A stretch of DNA of 64,000 nt from Istiophorus platypterus (GCA_016859345.1 CM029124.1:24620980-24684979), one strand, 5' to 3'; positions 23,901 through 36,494 are shown, counted from the stretch's first letter. Notes: generated from the letters alone by a model not told the origin. A program made the numbers and translations.

Positions 23901-24465
23901 CAGGAACTTCCAGGAATATAAATTCTGTATACTGTATCCCTACTTTCATCCTTTTACTTTTTATTTACAAGTAGTCCAGCCTAAGTATATTGAGTTTAGA
24001 AATATTGGATTTAGACTATAAAATATCGACCATTTCCTATTTTTTCTTTCTTAATACTCCTTTTTTTACTCCTTTTTTTTTAAGACAATCAAATATGGTG
24101 AAAAATAAGGAGATTTTATATTATTGAACTGAGTTTTAATAATGTTTTTAGTTTCATGTTATTATTACAGTTTTTTTCCTGAATTTATTCATATTATCTT
24201 TTATTTTCTTTCGCAAAACCTTTTTATTTAATATTGAATACCTCAGGTCATAGAAAGCATAGAAAGTAGTTTTAAGAAACTTCAAAACTAAAGATCTAAA
24301 AAAAAAAAAAAGATTTTAATACATATTCATTGGATATTTTTTGTAGTATGTTTAATTTTTCTTTTTTATTAGAATCAGTGCTTTCTAAGAACTTGCTGTA
24401 GTCTTCAACCATATTGATAGATCATTAACCAACCATCATAATTCATCAGTGTAGCCTTGATTAAT
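20920..24465. other. Intron 2 stretch without recognisable elements
   Basis: No gene or assignable repeat was recognised. A short GACAGACGGACAG-type run lies near 22562-22582, and A- or T-runs lie at about 24062-24082 and 24299-24312. Open frames are short and do not resemble known proteins. Confidence 0.4.
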
Positions 24466-24895
24466 GAAATGCCCACTTAGTGGGCCTCCCTACATGCAGA
24501 TGGTCCAGAATGTTGTGGCACGTCTGGTTTTTGATCTGCCTAAAAGGGCACATGTCACTCCTCTACTCGTTGCCCTCCATTGGCTACCCATGGCTGCTAG
24601 AATCAAATTCAAGTCACTGGTACTCCCTTACAGAGTTACTTCTGGGACTGCACCCATCTACTTGAACCTAATCATACAGACTTGTGCTCCTTCTCGGCCA
24701 CTGCATTCCTCCAAGGAATGTCGTCTACCATTGCCATTCCTGCATACAAGGCAATCACAGTCACAATTTTTCTCCCCTTGCTTTTCTCCCACTAACAAAT
24801 GTTATCAGAGCAGGAATATCCCTCTCAGTCTTGAAGAACCTCTTGAAGACTCATATCATCTTTGAGCACCTCCTCTCCTAAGACCTCTAAATCCC
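24466..24895 (+). mobile_element. LINE (CR1/L2-type) ORF2 C-terminal fragment
   Basis: The plus strand encodes the conserved C-terminal part of a fish non-LTR retrotransposon polymerase protein. It reads PPYMQMVQNVVARLVFDLPK, then RAHVTPLLVALHWLPMAARIKFK and a 'TSGTAPIYL' segment, which match the 'LQLVQNAAARLVF', 'HITPLLxxLHWLPVxxRIxFK' and 'APxYL' blocks of CR1/L2-type elements. After about 24770 the frame shifts, and the terminal RAGISLSVLKNLLKTHIIFEHL (near 24808-24880) matches 'RTAESLxxFKxxLKTHLF'. The polymerase active-site region is absent, so this is a 5'-truncated, frameshifted copy. The 3' untranslated part may run on to about 25100 but was not recognised. Confidence 0.82.
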
Positions 24896-25643
24896 CCACA
24901 TGCCTAACTCGCTCTTACTATCCACCTCTTTACCTGATCTCCTTAAACTAAGTCCTACTGAATAGATCTAGCATCTAGCACTTACTTCAAGTTACCTATT
25001 TGAAGCATTATCCGTTGATAATCTATTTCTAGTATAGGTTCTTCATTGGCTCCATTCATCAGTTTAAACACATTTGCTGTATAATATTACCAAAAACATA
25101 GCTAGATTTTGGCTGTTACTTATCTTTGCTGTAGCTCTTGTTAGTTCAGTAGGCCTTGCCCTGGCTCATGTATTGTGGTGAGCTGCAGTTTGTATTCATA
25201 TACAGATGGATATAGAGCACCCTCCCCCTTCCAGTGCCGATCTGGTACCTGCCAGTTAGCACCAACTACAGACTCTGTTCATATGGCTTCCATACTTTTA
25301 ATTATTTACATTTATTTTAATTATGTACAGGTGACTGAGAGGTCAAGATCTGAAGCCTAGCTGGTGATGGTATAGAAGGGAACTCATGTTGTTAAATTAC
25401 ACACAAATAAAAATTATTAAGGAAGTGAATAATCAGTGAAGGTGGGAAAAAGAAGGAAAGAGCTCATGCTAGATATTTAAAACTCTCTAAATATGATTTG
25501 CTTGTACAGACTTGGCCTAGGGATTGACAGACCAAAAGTGCACTTATCATAATTAAAAGGGTAGAGTGGCATTTAATTCACTGAGCATATTTATGTTACT
25601 CATAAGAGTGATAATAAAGGTTTCTATTGTGCCAAAAGTAAGA
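24896..25643. other. Intron 2 stretch, possibly 3' tail of the adjacent LINE
   Basis: No coding sequence was recognised. The first 200 bases are C- and T-rich and may be the 3' untranslated part of the LINE that ends near 24895, but no family-specific end or target-site duplication was seen. Confidence 0.3.
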
Positions 25644-25988
25644 TGATACACTCATCAAGCACTTTATTAGGAACACCATGCTAATACTGGGTAGTTCTTC
25701 CCTCTGCACTTAAAACAACACCAGTTCTTCATGTCCTGGATTCCAGAAGATGTTGTAAACTTTCCCTTAAAATTTTCTGGTCCATGTTGGCATGGTTGCA
25801 TTATCATTTCAGCAGATTTGTCAGCTGCGTCTCTGGTTCTTCCATATTGCAAAGAAGATTGAGATCTGGAAACATGGGGAGGCAACCGAAGTTCACTCAA
25901 CTCATTGACATATTAGTGAAACCAGTTTCAGATTACTTTTGTTTTGTGACATGGAGCATTATCCTGCTGGAAGTGACCATTAGAAGAA
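25644..25988 (-). pseudogene. Tc1-like transposase, C-terminal part with transposon end
   Basis: The left border (CACTCATCAAGCACTTTATTAGGAACACC, about 25649-25677) resembles the terminal sequence of a widespread fish Tc1-like element, whose ends read ACTTTATTAGGAACACC. On the minus strand, reading from 25988 leftwards, the transposase catalytic block NGHFQQDNAPCHK (about 25943-25984) keeps its Asp. It is followed by NWF and by a degraded C-terminus ending in an RRTGVV-like, then TTQY-like sequence near 25690. Frameshifts and stops are present, and the NPIE block is not intact. The N-terminal two-thirds is missing: the sequence switches abruptly to LINE sequence at about 25988. Confidence 0.82.
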
Positions 25989-26480
25989 ACTTAGTGAAAA
26001 TGGGGAGACTCCAGCCGATGTCCCTTGTAGAGCATGAAGAAGCACTGGGGTGAAGAGACTGAAGGCTCACAGTAACAGAGTGTATAGCATCCTGGCATCC
26101 ACTTGTGGGGTTACCAGAGGGACACAGTAAATAACAAGGAGAACTCCTTGGGTATGAAATATGGACGTAGCCCCACGTCTCACGGTTCAGAAATGTTCCC
26201 TTACAGTGATTGACCAGGGTGGCACCATCAGCCCAAACTGTCTGAAAGCTGTCAACGGTGGCATTGAATCCAGAGTGTCTTCCTGTAGCCGTGTCCATTT
26301 GAAATACTACACTCACTGACATTCCTCCGATTCCTCACTAGGGCTGCTAGCTCATCCATCTTATTGTCCAAATGATTTCGCATTGCCTTCAATGGTGGAA
26401 GCATGGTCAGCTGGTTTTGGGGTGTAAACAATGAGATCTTGGAGTTGCAAAGGAAATACAGCCAAGTGTAAACACTCAAA
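25989..26480 (-). mobile_element. Non-LTR retrotransposon endonuclease-domain fragment
   Basis: Read on the minus strand from 26480 down, this encodes pieces of the apurinic-type endonuclease domain of a fish LINE. They are DNKMDELAALVRNRRNVSECS (near 26320-26385), NATVDSFQTVWAD (near 26230-26270) and NPTSGCQDAIHSVTVSLQSLHP (near 26050-26115), followed by a LPIFTKF stretch. These match 'NKMDELxxLVRxxREYRECS', 'GFxxVRADR' and 'NPTxACDxIHSxxARLQTQHP' of the family. At least one frameshift separates the first two pieces. The catalytic SGDFN block is corrupted. No reverse transcriptase part follows because the sequence breaks into the Tc1-like relic. Confidence 0.78.
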
Positions 26481-28093
26481 ACAACACTCAGTACAAAGTA
26501 AATCCTCCATGAAAAAAACTAGCCAGAACTCTCACTACTGGCATGTTAAGAGAGGGTATAGCTTAAAAAAGTTACTAGTAAACATGTAATCAAGTATTAT
26601 AAGAGAAGGAAGCTAAGTAAGTAGAAAAAAATTATAAGAAAATGAGCAGGAACAACTCCAGCAGGCTTCATAGCTTGTATGCTTTATATCTTTACTGTCT
26701 ATACACTGAGAAAGATGCCTTTGATTTTTATGTTACAATTTCTAAAATCTTCCGAGACTCCAGTCTCACCCCTCTTTCTATGGCATAAAACACCATGATC
26801 AAATTGACTGGCTTAGTTACCCTATCTACTGTATATGTCACTCACTTAAAATCACATGCTGATGAACCCTGCTGTCATGAATAAAGAATTTTCTCTGAGG
26901 ATGAATAAGGCTTGTTTATGCTGATACTGATCAGAAATCTAAAGATGGAAAGGAAGCCTACATTTTACTTCGATTTGGATTTTATTTTTAGTCAGTTAAA
27001 TCCTGAAAAGTTTTAAAACTCGGAAGGAGCATTTTCACTGATTGCTGTGCCACATGATATAATTAAAACTGTCTGTCTAGCGGAGATAACATTACATAGT
27101 AATTTAACTTTCACACACAAAGGTTGCCTCTTTCTCTCCCCTCTGTCACTAACACAAACACAGGTTGTAGCCTCGCTGTCTTTCTCCCTCCCTCACCCTT
27201 ACCTGTGACCTTTTCACATCACCATGGCTAATGTGATATAGGTCCTCTATATAAGTCCTCTTTCCTCTTCCTAACAAGCTATTAATCCTTGTTTTTAGTG
27301 GTTGTTGTTGTTAACACTCCCACGTCTGAGATCTTGCTGTATACCTACAGTTTAATACTAGCACATTCATTTAGAAGTGGAAACCCATATGATATAAGTG
27401 TCAAACTGTCCAGTTCCTAAAAGTTAAACCATACTCTCACTTTCCAAGCAAACAGAAACCATGGTATAAATAAAAAAAAATAAATAAATAACAGGAAAGG
27501 TAATAATTTCAGTTTTGTGAGCACACAGTTTTTTTTCTGAAATTACAGCTACACTCAGTTTGACCTCCAAATGAAGTAATTTAGATTTAGTCTTGCTAAC
27601 TTATGGCTTGTTTGATCAGTCAACTTTTTCTGCTTTTTACCTGTCAGACTTTATTGTAGGAATGTTGCCATGTTTTTAGATCTCAGCAGTTAAATTGAGT
27701 GCAATATACTCACCAAATGATAATCAGAGAATATTAAGATTAAGATGAAAGTGTGGCCAAAACTATGAATATAAAACCCAAGTTGCGAAATTTTTCCACA
27801 ACCCTCCATACCAGTAGTAAGTATTCAAAGCCACACTGATGGAAATCAGTTCTATGTTTTTCTCCGTTTTTTTTTTATGCCTTGGCCACACATCTATCCT
27901 GGGTTAAGGTTGTTATTGCTACTGGATTTCTTTTACAGACAACTGGCCAATAACTAATAATAATGAAAATCTCCACCCACACTGTTGTGGTTGGAACATG
28001 GCTGTAAGGATGGATTTGTCCTAGGTAAAGACAATAGGAGATAGGGAGGTCAGCAGGAAAAAGACTGAGAGGGTAGGGTTGGGGTTGAACGTA
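26481..28093. other. Intron 2 stretch without recognisable elements
   Basis: No gene or assignable repeat was recognised. An A-rich (AAAT/AATA)n stretch lies at about 27472-27490 and a T-run at about 27868-27878. Confidence 0.4.
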
Positions 28094-28140
28094 TGTGTGT
28101 GTGAATGTGGGTGTGTGTGTGTGTTTGTGTGTGTGTGTGA
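28094..28140. repeat. Imperfect (TG)n microsatellite
   Basis: An interrupted TG run with AATG and TTTG interruptions. Minus-strand open frames across it, rich in His and Thr, are artefacts. Confidence 0.9.
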
Positions 28141-28341
28141 GTATAAGCTTCTGAGGTAGGAAGTGGACTTTGACAGTTTACCTGGCTTGGATCCCAGGGG
28201 AGGCCATGGGAGGAGAACAGAGCCATGTAATCCCCCCCCCCCAACATCCACCCACTCCCTACTGGCTGCACAGCTTGGCAGCATGGCATGGCTAGCATAG
28301 CTCAACACCCACCTCATTCAGGCCTGTTACCTACCAACCAT

Positions 28342-28384
28342 GCACACACACACACACACACACACCAGACACACACACACACAA
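28342..28384. repeat. (CA)n microsatellite
   Basis: A CA run interrupted once by CCAGA. It lies about 200 bases from the TG run at 28094-28140, on the complementary phase, with an 11-C homopolymer (28232-28242) between them, so the two tracts could pair as a long imperfect inverted repeat. Confidence 0.93.
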
Positions 28385-29513
28385 GGTCTAAGTTGTATTT
28401 GGCTATTTGGAGAGCTGTATGGTATGGCAGGCCAGAATATTACCCACATGATACATGTGATTTAGAGGGCATTGTTTGTTGTGTTTATGTTTCAGGTTAC
28501 TGAAATTCAGGCTGATGTTTAATGTTTATTAAGTTATCAGGACTGCAGCTGGGACATGTGTCACTTCCTCATGAAGTCATATACCAGTAGGATTAATTCT
28601 GTTTGCTTGGTTTCAATCCTGTCAATATCTAAAGTGGATTACCAACCAGGCAAATATTGGGCATCTGCCCTGTGGCCCCAACAGCTCCACGATTACTGTG
28701 TGTCAACTGGCTCATTGTCATTTGATTTAAATTGATATAAACTGAAAAATAGGCAAACTAAGTATATTGGCCCTGAGAATAAGGAAATTTTCCTTGGGGC
28801 TGTCCCCTAAACATTAATTTCTCAAATTTTATATACTTTATATCCATCATATTGTCAGATAAAACAGCAAACTGTTTTTGCTGTATCACTGTACACAGAG
28901 AAACACAAGATAAGTGCATGGAAGCTTCTCAAAATTATTTGACCTCAAAATAATCTGTAACAGACCCCCACCCTAAATCTTTGATTGATCAGATTTTATG
29001 TGGAAAATTTAGATTTGGGTACATAGACCCCCATTTAAGTGCCTCAATTTTCTTTATGCAAAATTCTCAGACATTGCATCAAAATCTGATCAGAGATGCC
29101 CCAAGCATTGATTGCCACAGGACAGAAGGTGATACAGACAGACAAACAGACTGTAGCGGATTAATAATATTTTTCCCACAAGCTTCAGCAAAACAATTTT
29201 AAGATTCTTCTCACCAGCAGAACGGGCTATATTCTCAGTCATTTTATGATAAAGCCAGAGGAGCTTAGCTGTCCTTGTATCTGTGAGATGTAAATAGCTC
29301 CATGGTTAGGACAGGAGGACAACCCGTGTAGACAGTGCTATGCTAGAACAATGTGACTTTTTTATTGCCTCAAGATACAAACCCTGGATTCAGGGGATGG
29401 TGGTGCTACTGTGGGGCAACTGGATCTCTGGGCACTCAGAGTATTCCCAGCAGTCTGCCAGCTGACAGGCCAGTGCCGGCCCACAGCCTGGGATCAAAGA
29501 GAGCTACAACCTT

Positions 29514-29515
<2 letters not shown>
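28385..29515. other. Intron 2 stretch without recognisable elements
   Basis: No gene or assignable repeat was recognised. A chance glycine-containing frame at 29384-29440 was considered as a collagen exon and rejected. Confidence 0.4.

Positions 29516-29571
<56 letters not shown>
29516..29571. repeat. (GT)n microsatellite, about 28 units
   Basis: An uninterrupted GT run, the longest perfect dinucleotide tract in the window. Confidence 0.97.
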
Positions 29572-29574
<3 letters not shown>

Positions 29575-32280
29575 TAGCAGCATGGAAAGAGATACACGTT
29601 AGATTCATATTGACAAACTGATATAAGACATTAATGCACCACCACCACAGATCCAAACCAAATTAAGCCTCTCTGCTGCTAGCCAGATATTAAAATTACA
29701 CCACTGAAATAAATGTCAAGTATGTCTATATCTGACCGTCAATCTTTAGATTGCATTTTGCAATCTTAGAAATGCATATAAAATATGCCAGTAACAAGAC
29801 AAACCTCTTGACAAATTTAAGAAGGCAAAGTGTGCACTGATGGTGAAGTTGAAGACAAGTGCAGCAACAACCCCGAGGTGAGTAATGCAAGTTAGCATCT
29901 AACCGTACTTCCAAAGTATATTTGCCTCAAATACCTCAAGTCAGATAGAGATAGTTTATTTACAAGAACATGTGCCCAAATTGTATTATTGAAAATACAA
30001 TAAGTAGACAATGCCTCAAACCCCTAAACAACCACAACATCCAACATAATTTTGATGACTTGAAACTCGTATAATTGTAACTTAATCATAGTGTGATGTA
30101 TTGTTAAGAAATAACTTCCTTGCTCATGAGACAGATAAATATTTGACTTTATGTATATATATTAATTTTTTTTTGAGAGGGATACCCTGACTGACATGTA
30201 ATAAGAGGTTTCAGATATGTTTTACTTAACATGCTTGAATCAAACGGACATTATTGATGCAGGTTAACTGGGGGCCTTGCTTTTTAAAAATTCTGGTATA
30301 AAAATTCTGTTTACTGTAGATATGGTTGCAGTTAAAAAGGAAACCCTATGATGCCCTTGTAAACAAGAAGCTTCCTCTAATCTGTGCAGCTGACAGGGGG
30401 GTGGTAGGGTCCCAGGGTCTCGGATGCGGTTATTTAAGGAGTCCCCCAAGTTCACCTTGACATCTGCGCTGACAGGAAGAGATCCCCTTTCTTCGCTTGT
30501 GATAAGTTTACAGTGCAGCTGCCAGTGCATGGCCATACTCGGAGGGCTTTGGTAGCCACAGTCAGGACAAGATAGAATACTTACAATTAAACAGGCAAAA
30601 AAGGAGTAAGAGGAATGATTAAGAGAAGAGAAAAACAGAAAGGATAAAGAGGCGTTAAGTATACTGTCACTTTTACTGGTGTCTATCTGTGATTTTTAGG
30701 AACTGCAATATTGACATTTGAATTTCGGCACAGTAAATTAAATCAATATAGAAGTTTAAACAACTGAACTAAAAGATTGTCATCAGTGTCACCAAAGTCT
30801 TAACATAACAGTCTTCACAAAGGTAGAATTTATATATTTTTTGTATTGTATTAGCTTGTAAAGGTGTGCCTAGAAAATGGTTTTTCTGTGGAACTGGTCA
30901 ACCATTTTTTTACAGCCCAGCAATGAGGATGCTTTATAACAGGAATCAAACAATTATGTATTGACAGAAGTTGTTTGTTTACACTTTGTAAAGTTGTTGT
31001 GAAGTGTGGTCCCTTGTTACTAAAAGTGGTGTGGATGTTTTTAGTGTAAAGATGTTTTATGAAGGTCCAATAAGCAATGGTTTAGTCCTTCAGTGGCAGC
31101 TGTTAATAGAAGTTCATTTATTAGCTTTTTTTTCTCAAATACAGAGTTGCTGGATATTTTTGAAAAGCTGGATAAGGCAGTGTCTTATGTTTGGATCAAA
31201 ATCTAGCATTTCTGAAAAAAAAAATTAATCATTGTAATGTGCAACCTGGTGGCTTTTTTAGTCTACTGATATTCAGTATTCATTGTTCCAAATGGTCCAC
31301 AACCTCAAATCAGTGAGGTCGGTCGGATTATCAGGCCACAATATCTTATTTTTTGAAATCATATCAATGTTTTATTTTAGAATTTCAAATTTTGCAAGTT
31401 TTTTTTTATACTTACCTTTGTATTTAAAGTAACATTAATAGCATAATTTCTATATAGCATTTATTGACATTAAAATAATTATCAAACTCTAGACTCATTC
31501 AAAAATTTCAGGGTTAAGCCCCAGATCTTGACAGACTTCAGAACCACCCCTTGCTTTATCCATCATTCCATTTAGTTAAGATTTCATTTTACACAGTCAC
31601 ACTTGAAGTAAGGAGAATGTTACTCTGAAGAGGTGATTGCAGTAGGTGAATGAGGAAAATGCACCATCTGGTTTCCTCATAATAAATATTGTAGTAAGCT
31701 TTCAGCCACCTGATCTCCTCTCGCTCCCACTGTTCCAGCTTGGACATAACACACACACTCAGCACAACTCTCACGTCTTAAACTGGTTAGCATATTGTCT
31801 GGAAAGTATTCACAGCCAACTCTGTCTCCTGAGGACTGAATTTGAGAAATGCAAATGTGTGCATATGTGTCGCATAGACAGCATTCATTAAGAATGTTCA
31901 GATTTAAAAATCAGTTTATGAACATTTATGAACTTGAGGAAAATTTAAAACACATTAAAAAAAAATCAAATAAAAATGATGAAAATATCCTTTGAAATAG
32001 AAATAATTTCCTGGTCTTTTGTATGATGGCACATGTGAATGAGATATTTTCCAGAGCAAGGCTCCAGTGTATCTTGTTTCGTGTTGGCACATTCAGTGCA
32101 TATTTGTGTAAATGGGACTTAGGAAATGCGCAGTCATTCAGCAGGAACTGACCACAAACCAGCATCATTTCCAAATAAAAGCACGATAGTGAATACAAGG
32201 TGAAATTAGATGCAATTGAACTTGACCGTCCCCTCGTGCACCCCAACCCCCCAAATACATTTACTGTTTAGCTGCCTCTG
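29572..32280. other. Intron 2 stretch without recognisable elements
   Basis: No gene or assignable repeat was recognised. The segment 30340-30550 is somewhat more GC-rich than its surroundings and could be a conserved non-coding element, but nothing in the sequence itself proves this. Confidence 0.35.
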
Positions 32281-35280
32281 AAAGAAAAAAAAATGGCTGT
32301 ATTGGCACAGTCCTGCAGCCCCAAAGAGATAAACAGAGTTTAAAATTCACTGACATGAGTGTTCTGTCTTTGTTGTATTTTCACACCACAGCAGATCAGG
32401 GATGCAGACTGGAGTCTACAGTAAAGATGTTCATTGTGAGCATTTGCTACTGTACAAGTTAAAGCTTTTTTGTCATTTAGATTCTTTAAGTTACAATAGT
32501 TGCATTTATTTTGTCTTTTCATTAATCCATTTTTTGTTTGACATTATGTACATGTGAACAGTTTTCTTTGTATATTACCAGACCTGCCTGCTCCTAATCT
32601 CTGCTTGAGGCTAATGGCTCCAGGCTTCATCAGCCACCACTAATATAACACAAACAATTCTCCAAACAGACTTTCAGCAGTCCATTTACATTGTGGGTAA
32701 AGTAGCTGCCACATGTTTTGACAAGAAAGAAGAATGCATTGAAAAAATTAATAGTATCTCTATTAATACCAGATAGAAAGGAAAAAAAGTAAGGGAAACA
32801 TTTTCCAGATACAAAACCCTACAAATATAAAAACGCATACATGAGTAAAACACAAACATTATTGTAATCTAGAAAAGTAACAAAAAGCACATACAAATAT
32901 GCTAACACCTTACTCTAGGATGGTTGACGGAGTGGTTGGCTCAGTGTTGATATGTACAAATAGAAGTTCCTCTACTTTTTTAGGGAAAAAATCACCTTCA
33001 CCTTGAATATAGTATAAAAATACACCTACTATCAATCTACATATATATTGAGAAAAGCAAAATTTAATATACACCACACTGCAGTCAAAGAAAACTTATG
33101 TATTCAGCTTTACCTTCAGACAAATTGGCAGAACCAAATAATATATTTAAAATTTGAGACTTGATAACAGCCATTTTTCAACCAATTTTAGCTTCCAAAA
33201 GGAATTGTAACATATTTCAATGTTCTACAGGCAACAAAGCCAGCAGTATATTACCAAAGGCTTGCTGATAAGAAGATTTCTACTTAAGATGACAGTGCAC
33301 ATTGACTACCCATTCATCTCAGGAGTCAAACTGTGAGCTCTTGAGACGACTGCTAGTCTCAGATGCCAGGTGGTCCCTCGCATCTCTAAAAAAAACTAAG
33401 CACGTTTATAAATAGACATTATTTGGATAAACTGACCACACGTTTAAAGTTAAATGATTAATTTCTCACCTGAAAAATATTAAAATTTAGTTTAGATTAA
33501 GTTGAATACATGAGCAAAAGTATCTATGAAACGATTTATTTATTTAAGTCAGGCCCATCACTCCCCCTAGGATCCCAGAGCAATATGTGAGCACATTTTG
33601 TTGCATTTCTAGATTTGGAGCACATTTCCCTTAATGTTTGTCTTTTCTCTCTTGTATGTGCTTTGTTTTTTGTGGCCACCATGGCTTGTTGCCAGTTTTG
33701 TTTGAACAGGATTCTATCTATGGCACAAGAGGATAATGTCAATCAAACCTATTTCCCCCCCTATAATCCACCCCCCCAAAGAAAAAAAAATGGCTGTATT
33801 GGCACAGTCCTGCAGCCCCAAAGAGATAAACAGAGTTTAAAATTCACTGACATGAGTGTTCTGTCTTTGTTGTATTTTCACACCACAGCAGATCAGGGAT
33901 GCAGACTGGAGTCTACAGTAAAGATGTTCATTGTGAGCATTTGCTACTGTACAAGTTAAAGCTTTTTTGTCATTTAGATTCTTTAAGTTACAATAGTTGC
34001 ATTTATTTTGTCTTTTCATTAATCCATTTTTTGTTTGACATTATGTACATGTGAACAGTTTTCTTTGTATATTACCAGACCTGCCTGCTCCTAATCTCTG
34101 CTTGAGGCTAATGGCTCCAGGCTTCATCAGCCACCACTAATATAACACAAACAATTCTCCAAACAGACTTTCAGCAGTCCATTTACATTGTGGGTAAAGT
34201 AGCTGCCACATGTTTTGACAAGAAAGAAGAATGCATTGAAAAAATTAATAGTATCTCTATTAATACCAGATAGAAAGGAAAAAAAGTAAGGGAAACATTT
34301 TCCAGATACAAAACCCTACAAATATAAAAACGCATACATGAGTAAAACACAAACATTATTGTAATCTAGAAAAGTAACAAAAAGCACATACAAATATGCT
34401 AACACCTTACTCTAGGATGGTTGACGGAGTGGTTGGCTCAGTGTTGATATGTACAAATAGAAGTTCCTCTACTTTTTTAGGGAAAAAATCACCTTCACCT
34501 TGAATATAGTATAAAAATACACCTACTATCCAATCTACATATATATTGAGAAAAGCAAAATTTAATATACACCACACTGCAGTCAAAGAAAACTTATGTA
34601 TTCAGCTTTACCTTCAGACAAATTGGCAGAACCAAATAATATATTTAAAATTTGAGACTTGATAACAGCCATTTTTCAACCAATTTTAGCTTCCAAAAGG
34701 AATTGTAACATATTTCAATGTTCTACAGGCAACAAAGCCAGCAGTATATTACCAAAGGCTTGCTGATAAGAAGATTTCTACTTAAGATGACAGTGCACAT
34801 TGACTACCCATTCATCTCAGGAGTCAAACTGTGAGCTCTTGAGACGACTGCTAGTCTCAGATGCCAGGTGGTCCCTCGCATCTCTAAAAAAAACTAAGCA
34901 CGTTTATAAATAGACATTATTTGGATAAACTGACCACACGTTTAAAGTTAAATGATTAATTTCTCACCTGAAAAATATTAAAATTTAGTTTAGATTAAGT
35001 TGAATACATGAGCAAAAGTATCTATGAAACGATTTATTTATTTAAGTCGAGCCCATCACTCCCCCTAGGATCCCAGAGCAATATGTGAGCACATTTTGTT
35101 GCATTTCTAGATTTGGAGCACATTTCCCTTAATGTTTGTCTTTTCTCTCTTGTATGTGCTTTGTTTTTTGTGGCCACCATGGCTTGTTGCCAGTTTTGTT
35201 TGAACAGGATTCTATCTATGGCACAAGAGGATAATGTCAATCAAACCTATTTCCCCCCCTATAATCCACCCCCCCCCCAA
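32281..35280. repeat. Tandem duplication of a 1.5-kb unit, two nearly identical copies
   Basis: Unit 1 (32281-33777) and unit 2 (33778-35280) match at an offset of 1497-1498 bases. By eye they differ only by one inserted C (CTATCAATC near 33030 against CTATCCAATC near 34530), an AGTCAGGCCC/AGTCGAGCCC change (33548-33557, 35046-35055), and the length of the C-run at the right end. Each unit begins in an A-rich tract (AAAGAAAAAAAAA) and ends in CCACCCCCCC followed by A's, so the breakpoints fall in A-rich microhomology. The unit includes CATTTACATTGTGGGTAAAGTAG-type sequence known to me from dispersed fish repeats, but no coding sequence is convincing. It is either a very young duplication or a false assembly duplication. 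Confidence 0.95.
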
Positions 35281-36494
35281 AAAAAAAATGAGATTTGGAT
35301 GGCAGTTAAGTGGTCTAGAAACAATTTACAAAGTGTTTTCTGAGATCTGAGAATATGGTAACATTGCTACAATTAAATCCAAAAACTCAGATTATCAGCA
35401 ACACTATATCTGAGATAAAAATAGTCCCTAATTCCCTAGAACGACACAACTACCATAAGTACAGTAGCTCAAAACTGCAGCATGAAAACTGGTCTGTAAA
35501 CAGTGACAGATTTGCAACAGAAGGTTTGGGTCATAATTGTACTTTTTGCTTTTATTTGGTCTTGCGAATAAATTTTGGCTAAACTGGAGGTTATTAAATG
35601 AGAATTATCCTTTAAAAAGAAGACTAAATTTCTAATATGTGGACCACACATATTAGAAATGTGGTCCTCTCTAGTGTCAACAAGCACTAGTTTGTCTGTG
35701 CTTAGGCAGAAGATTTAGCAGAAAGCTTCCTTTTAAACATTCAGCAGAGGAACTGAGAGTTAAAAACTGAAGTATGTGAATGCAAAAAATCCCCAAAACA
35801 TTTGTTTGCATTGGATGAAGACCACAAAACACAAATGCACCTCAGCTTCATTTTCAACATCACATGTTATTCTCATGGACAGCTGAGTTGTTTTCCAGAT
35901 GGTCCTTAAATTTGCAGCAAAACAACTTACAGCTTACAGTCTCAGTACTAATGTTACTGCTGGCTGAGCTGACGTTTTACTAGTGTGACTGTTTGAATTA
36001 TGGTATGCAAGTCAATTTTTATGGGCAATTAGCAAAAGTCTGCAACCTGAGACTAGGAAGTTTACAGCTTCATTAGACAAGTCGACCTACAGCAAACAAT
36101 GTTTTTGATGAATTCACACGTCACTGACGCATTGGTCATGTTGACACACTTCAGTCCTTTTACAGCATCAATTAGTCCCAGCATGAATATCACACTTGCA
36201 GTTTCATACTATTATTACTATAGCAACAGCCTGTAGAAGCCTTTGTTTAACACTAAGTGAACAGATTTTGCATCACAGAATTCACCAAAATTTACTTTGT
36301 ACTTTAGTTTGATAGTAGCTTGGCTGCTATCCAAGTATAAAAGAAAGTAAGCATATATTTTTGAAAAATATGTATTAAATATATATTAAATTAGAGAAGA
36401 TGAATGGAAAATTACAAAGCAATTATATGTTCTCTAAAGAGTTAGAACATTAGTAGAATTGCTGTCCCAATATGTAGTCTAAGGGGGGTAACCT
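35281..36494. other. Intron 2 stretch with a short perfect hairpin
   Basis: No gene or repeat family was recognised. A 13-bp perfect inverted repeat (TTTCTAATATGTG, 35629-35641, against 35647-35659) with a 5-nt loop lies inside. A short tandem repeat of GGTAACCTGT, about 2.7 units, lies at 36488-36514. Confidence 0.5.

Noticed and set aside
29384..29440. Glycine-containing frame (GFRGWW, GATGSLGTQ) as a possible collagen exon 3
   Set aside because: The triplets contain Trp and Cys at X/Y positions, there is no convincing donor after them, and the frame does not take up the split Gly left by exon 2.
33536..35343. Paired frames in the 1.5-kb duplication, including a hydrophobic 114-codon plus-strand frame
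   Set aside because: No family resemblance and no splice or start context; the repetition is explained by the DNA duplication. The longer frame runs through homopolymers.
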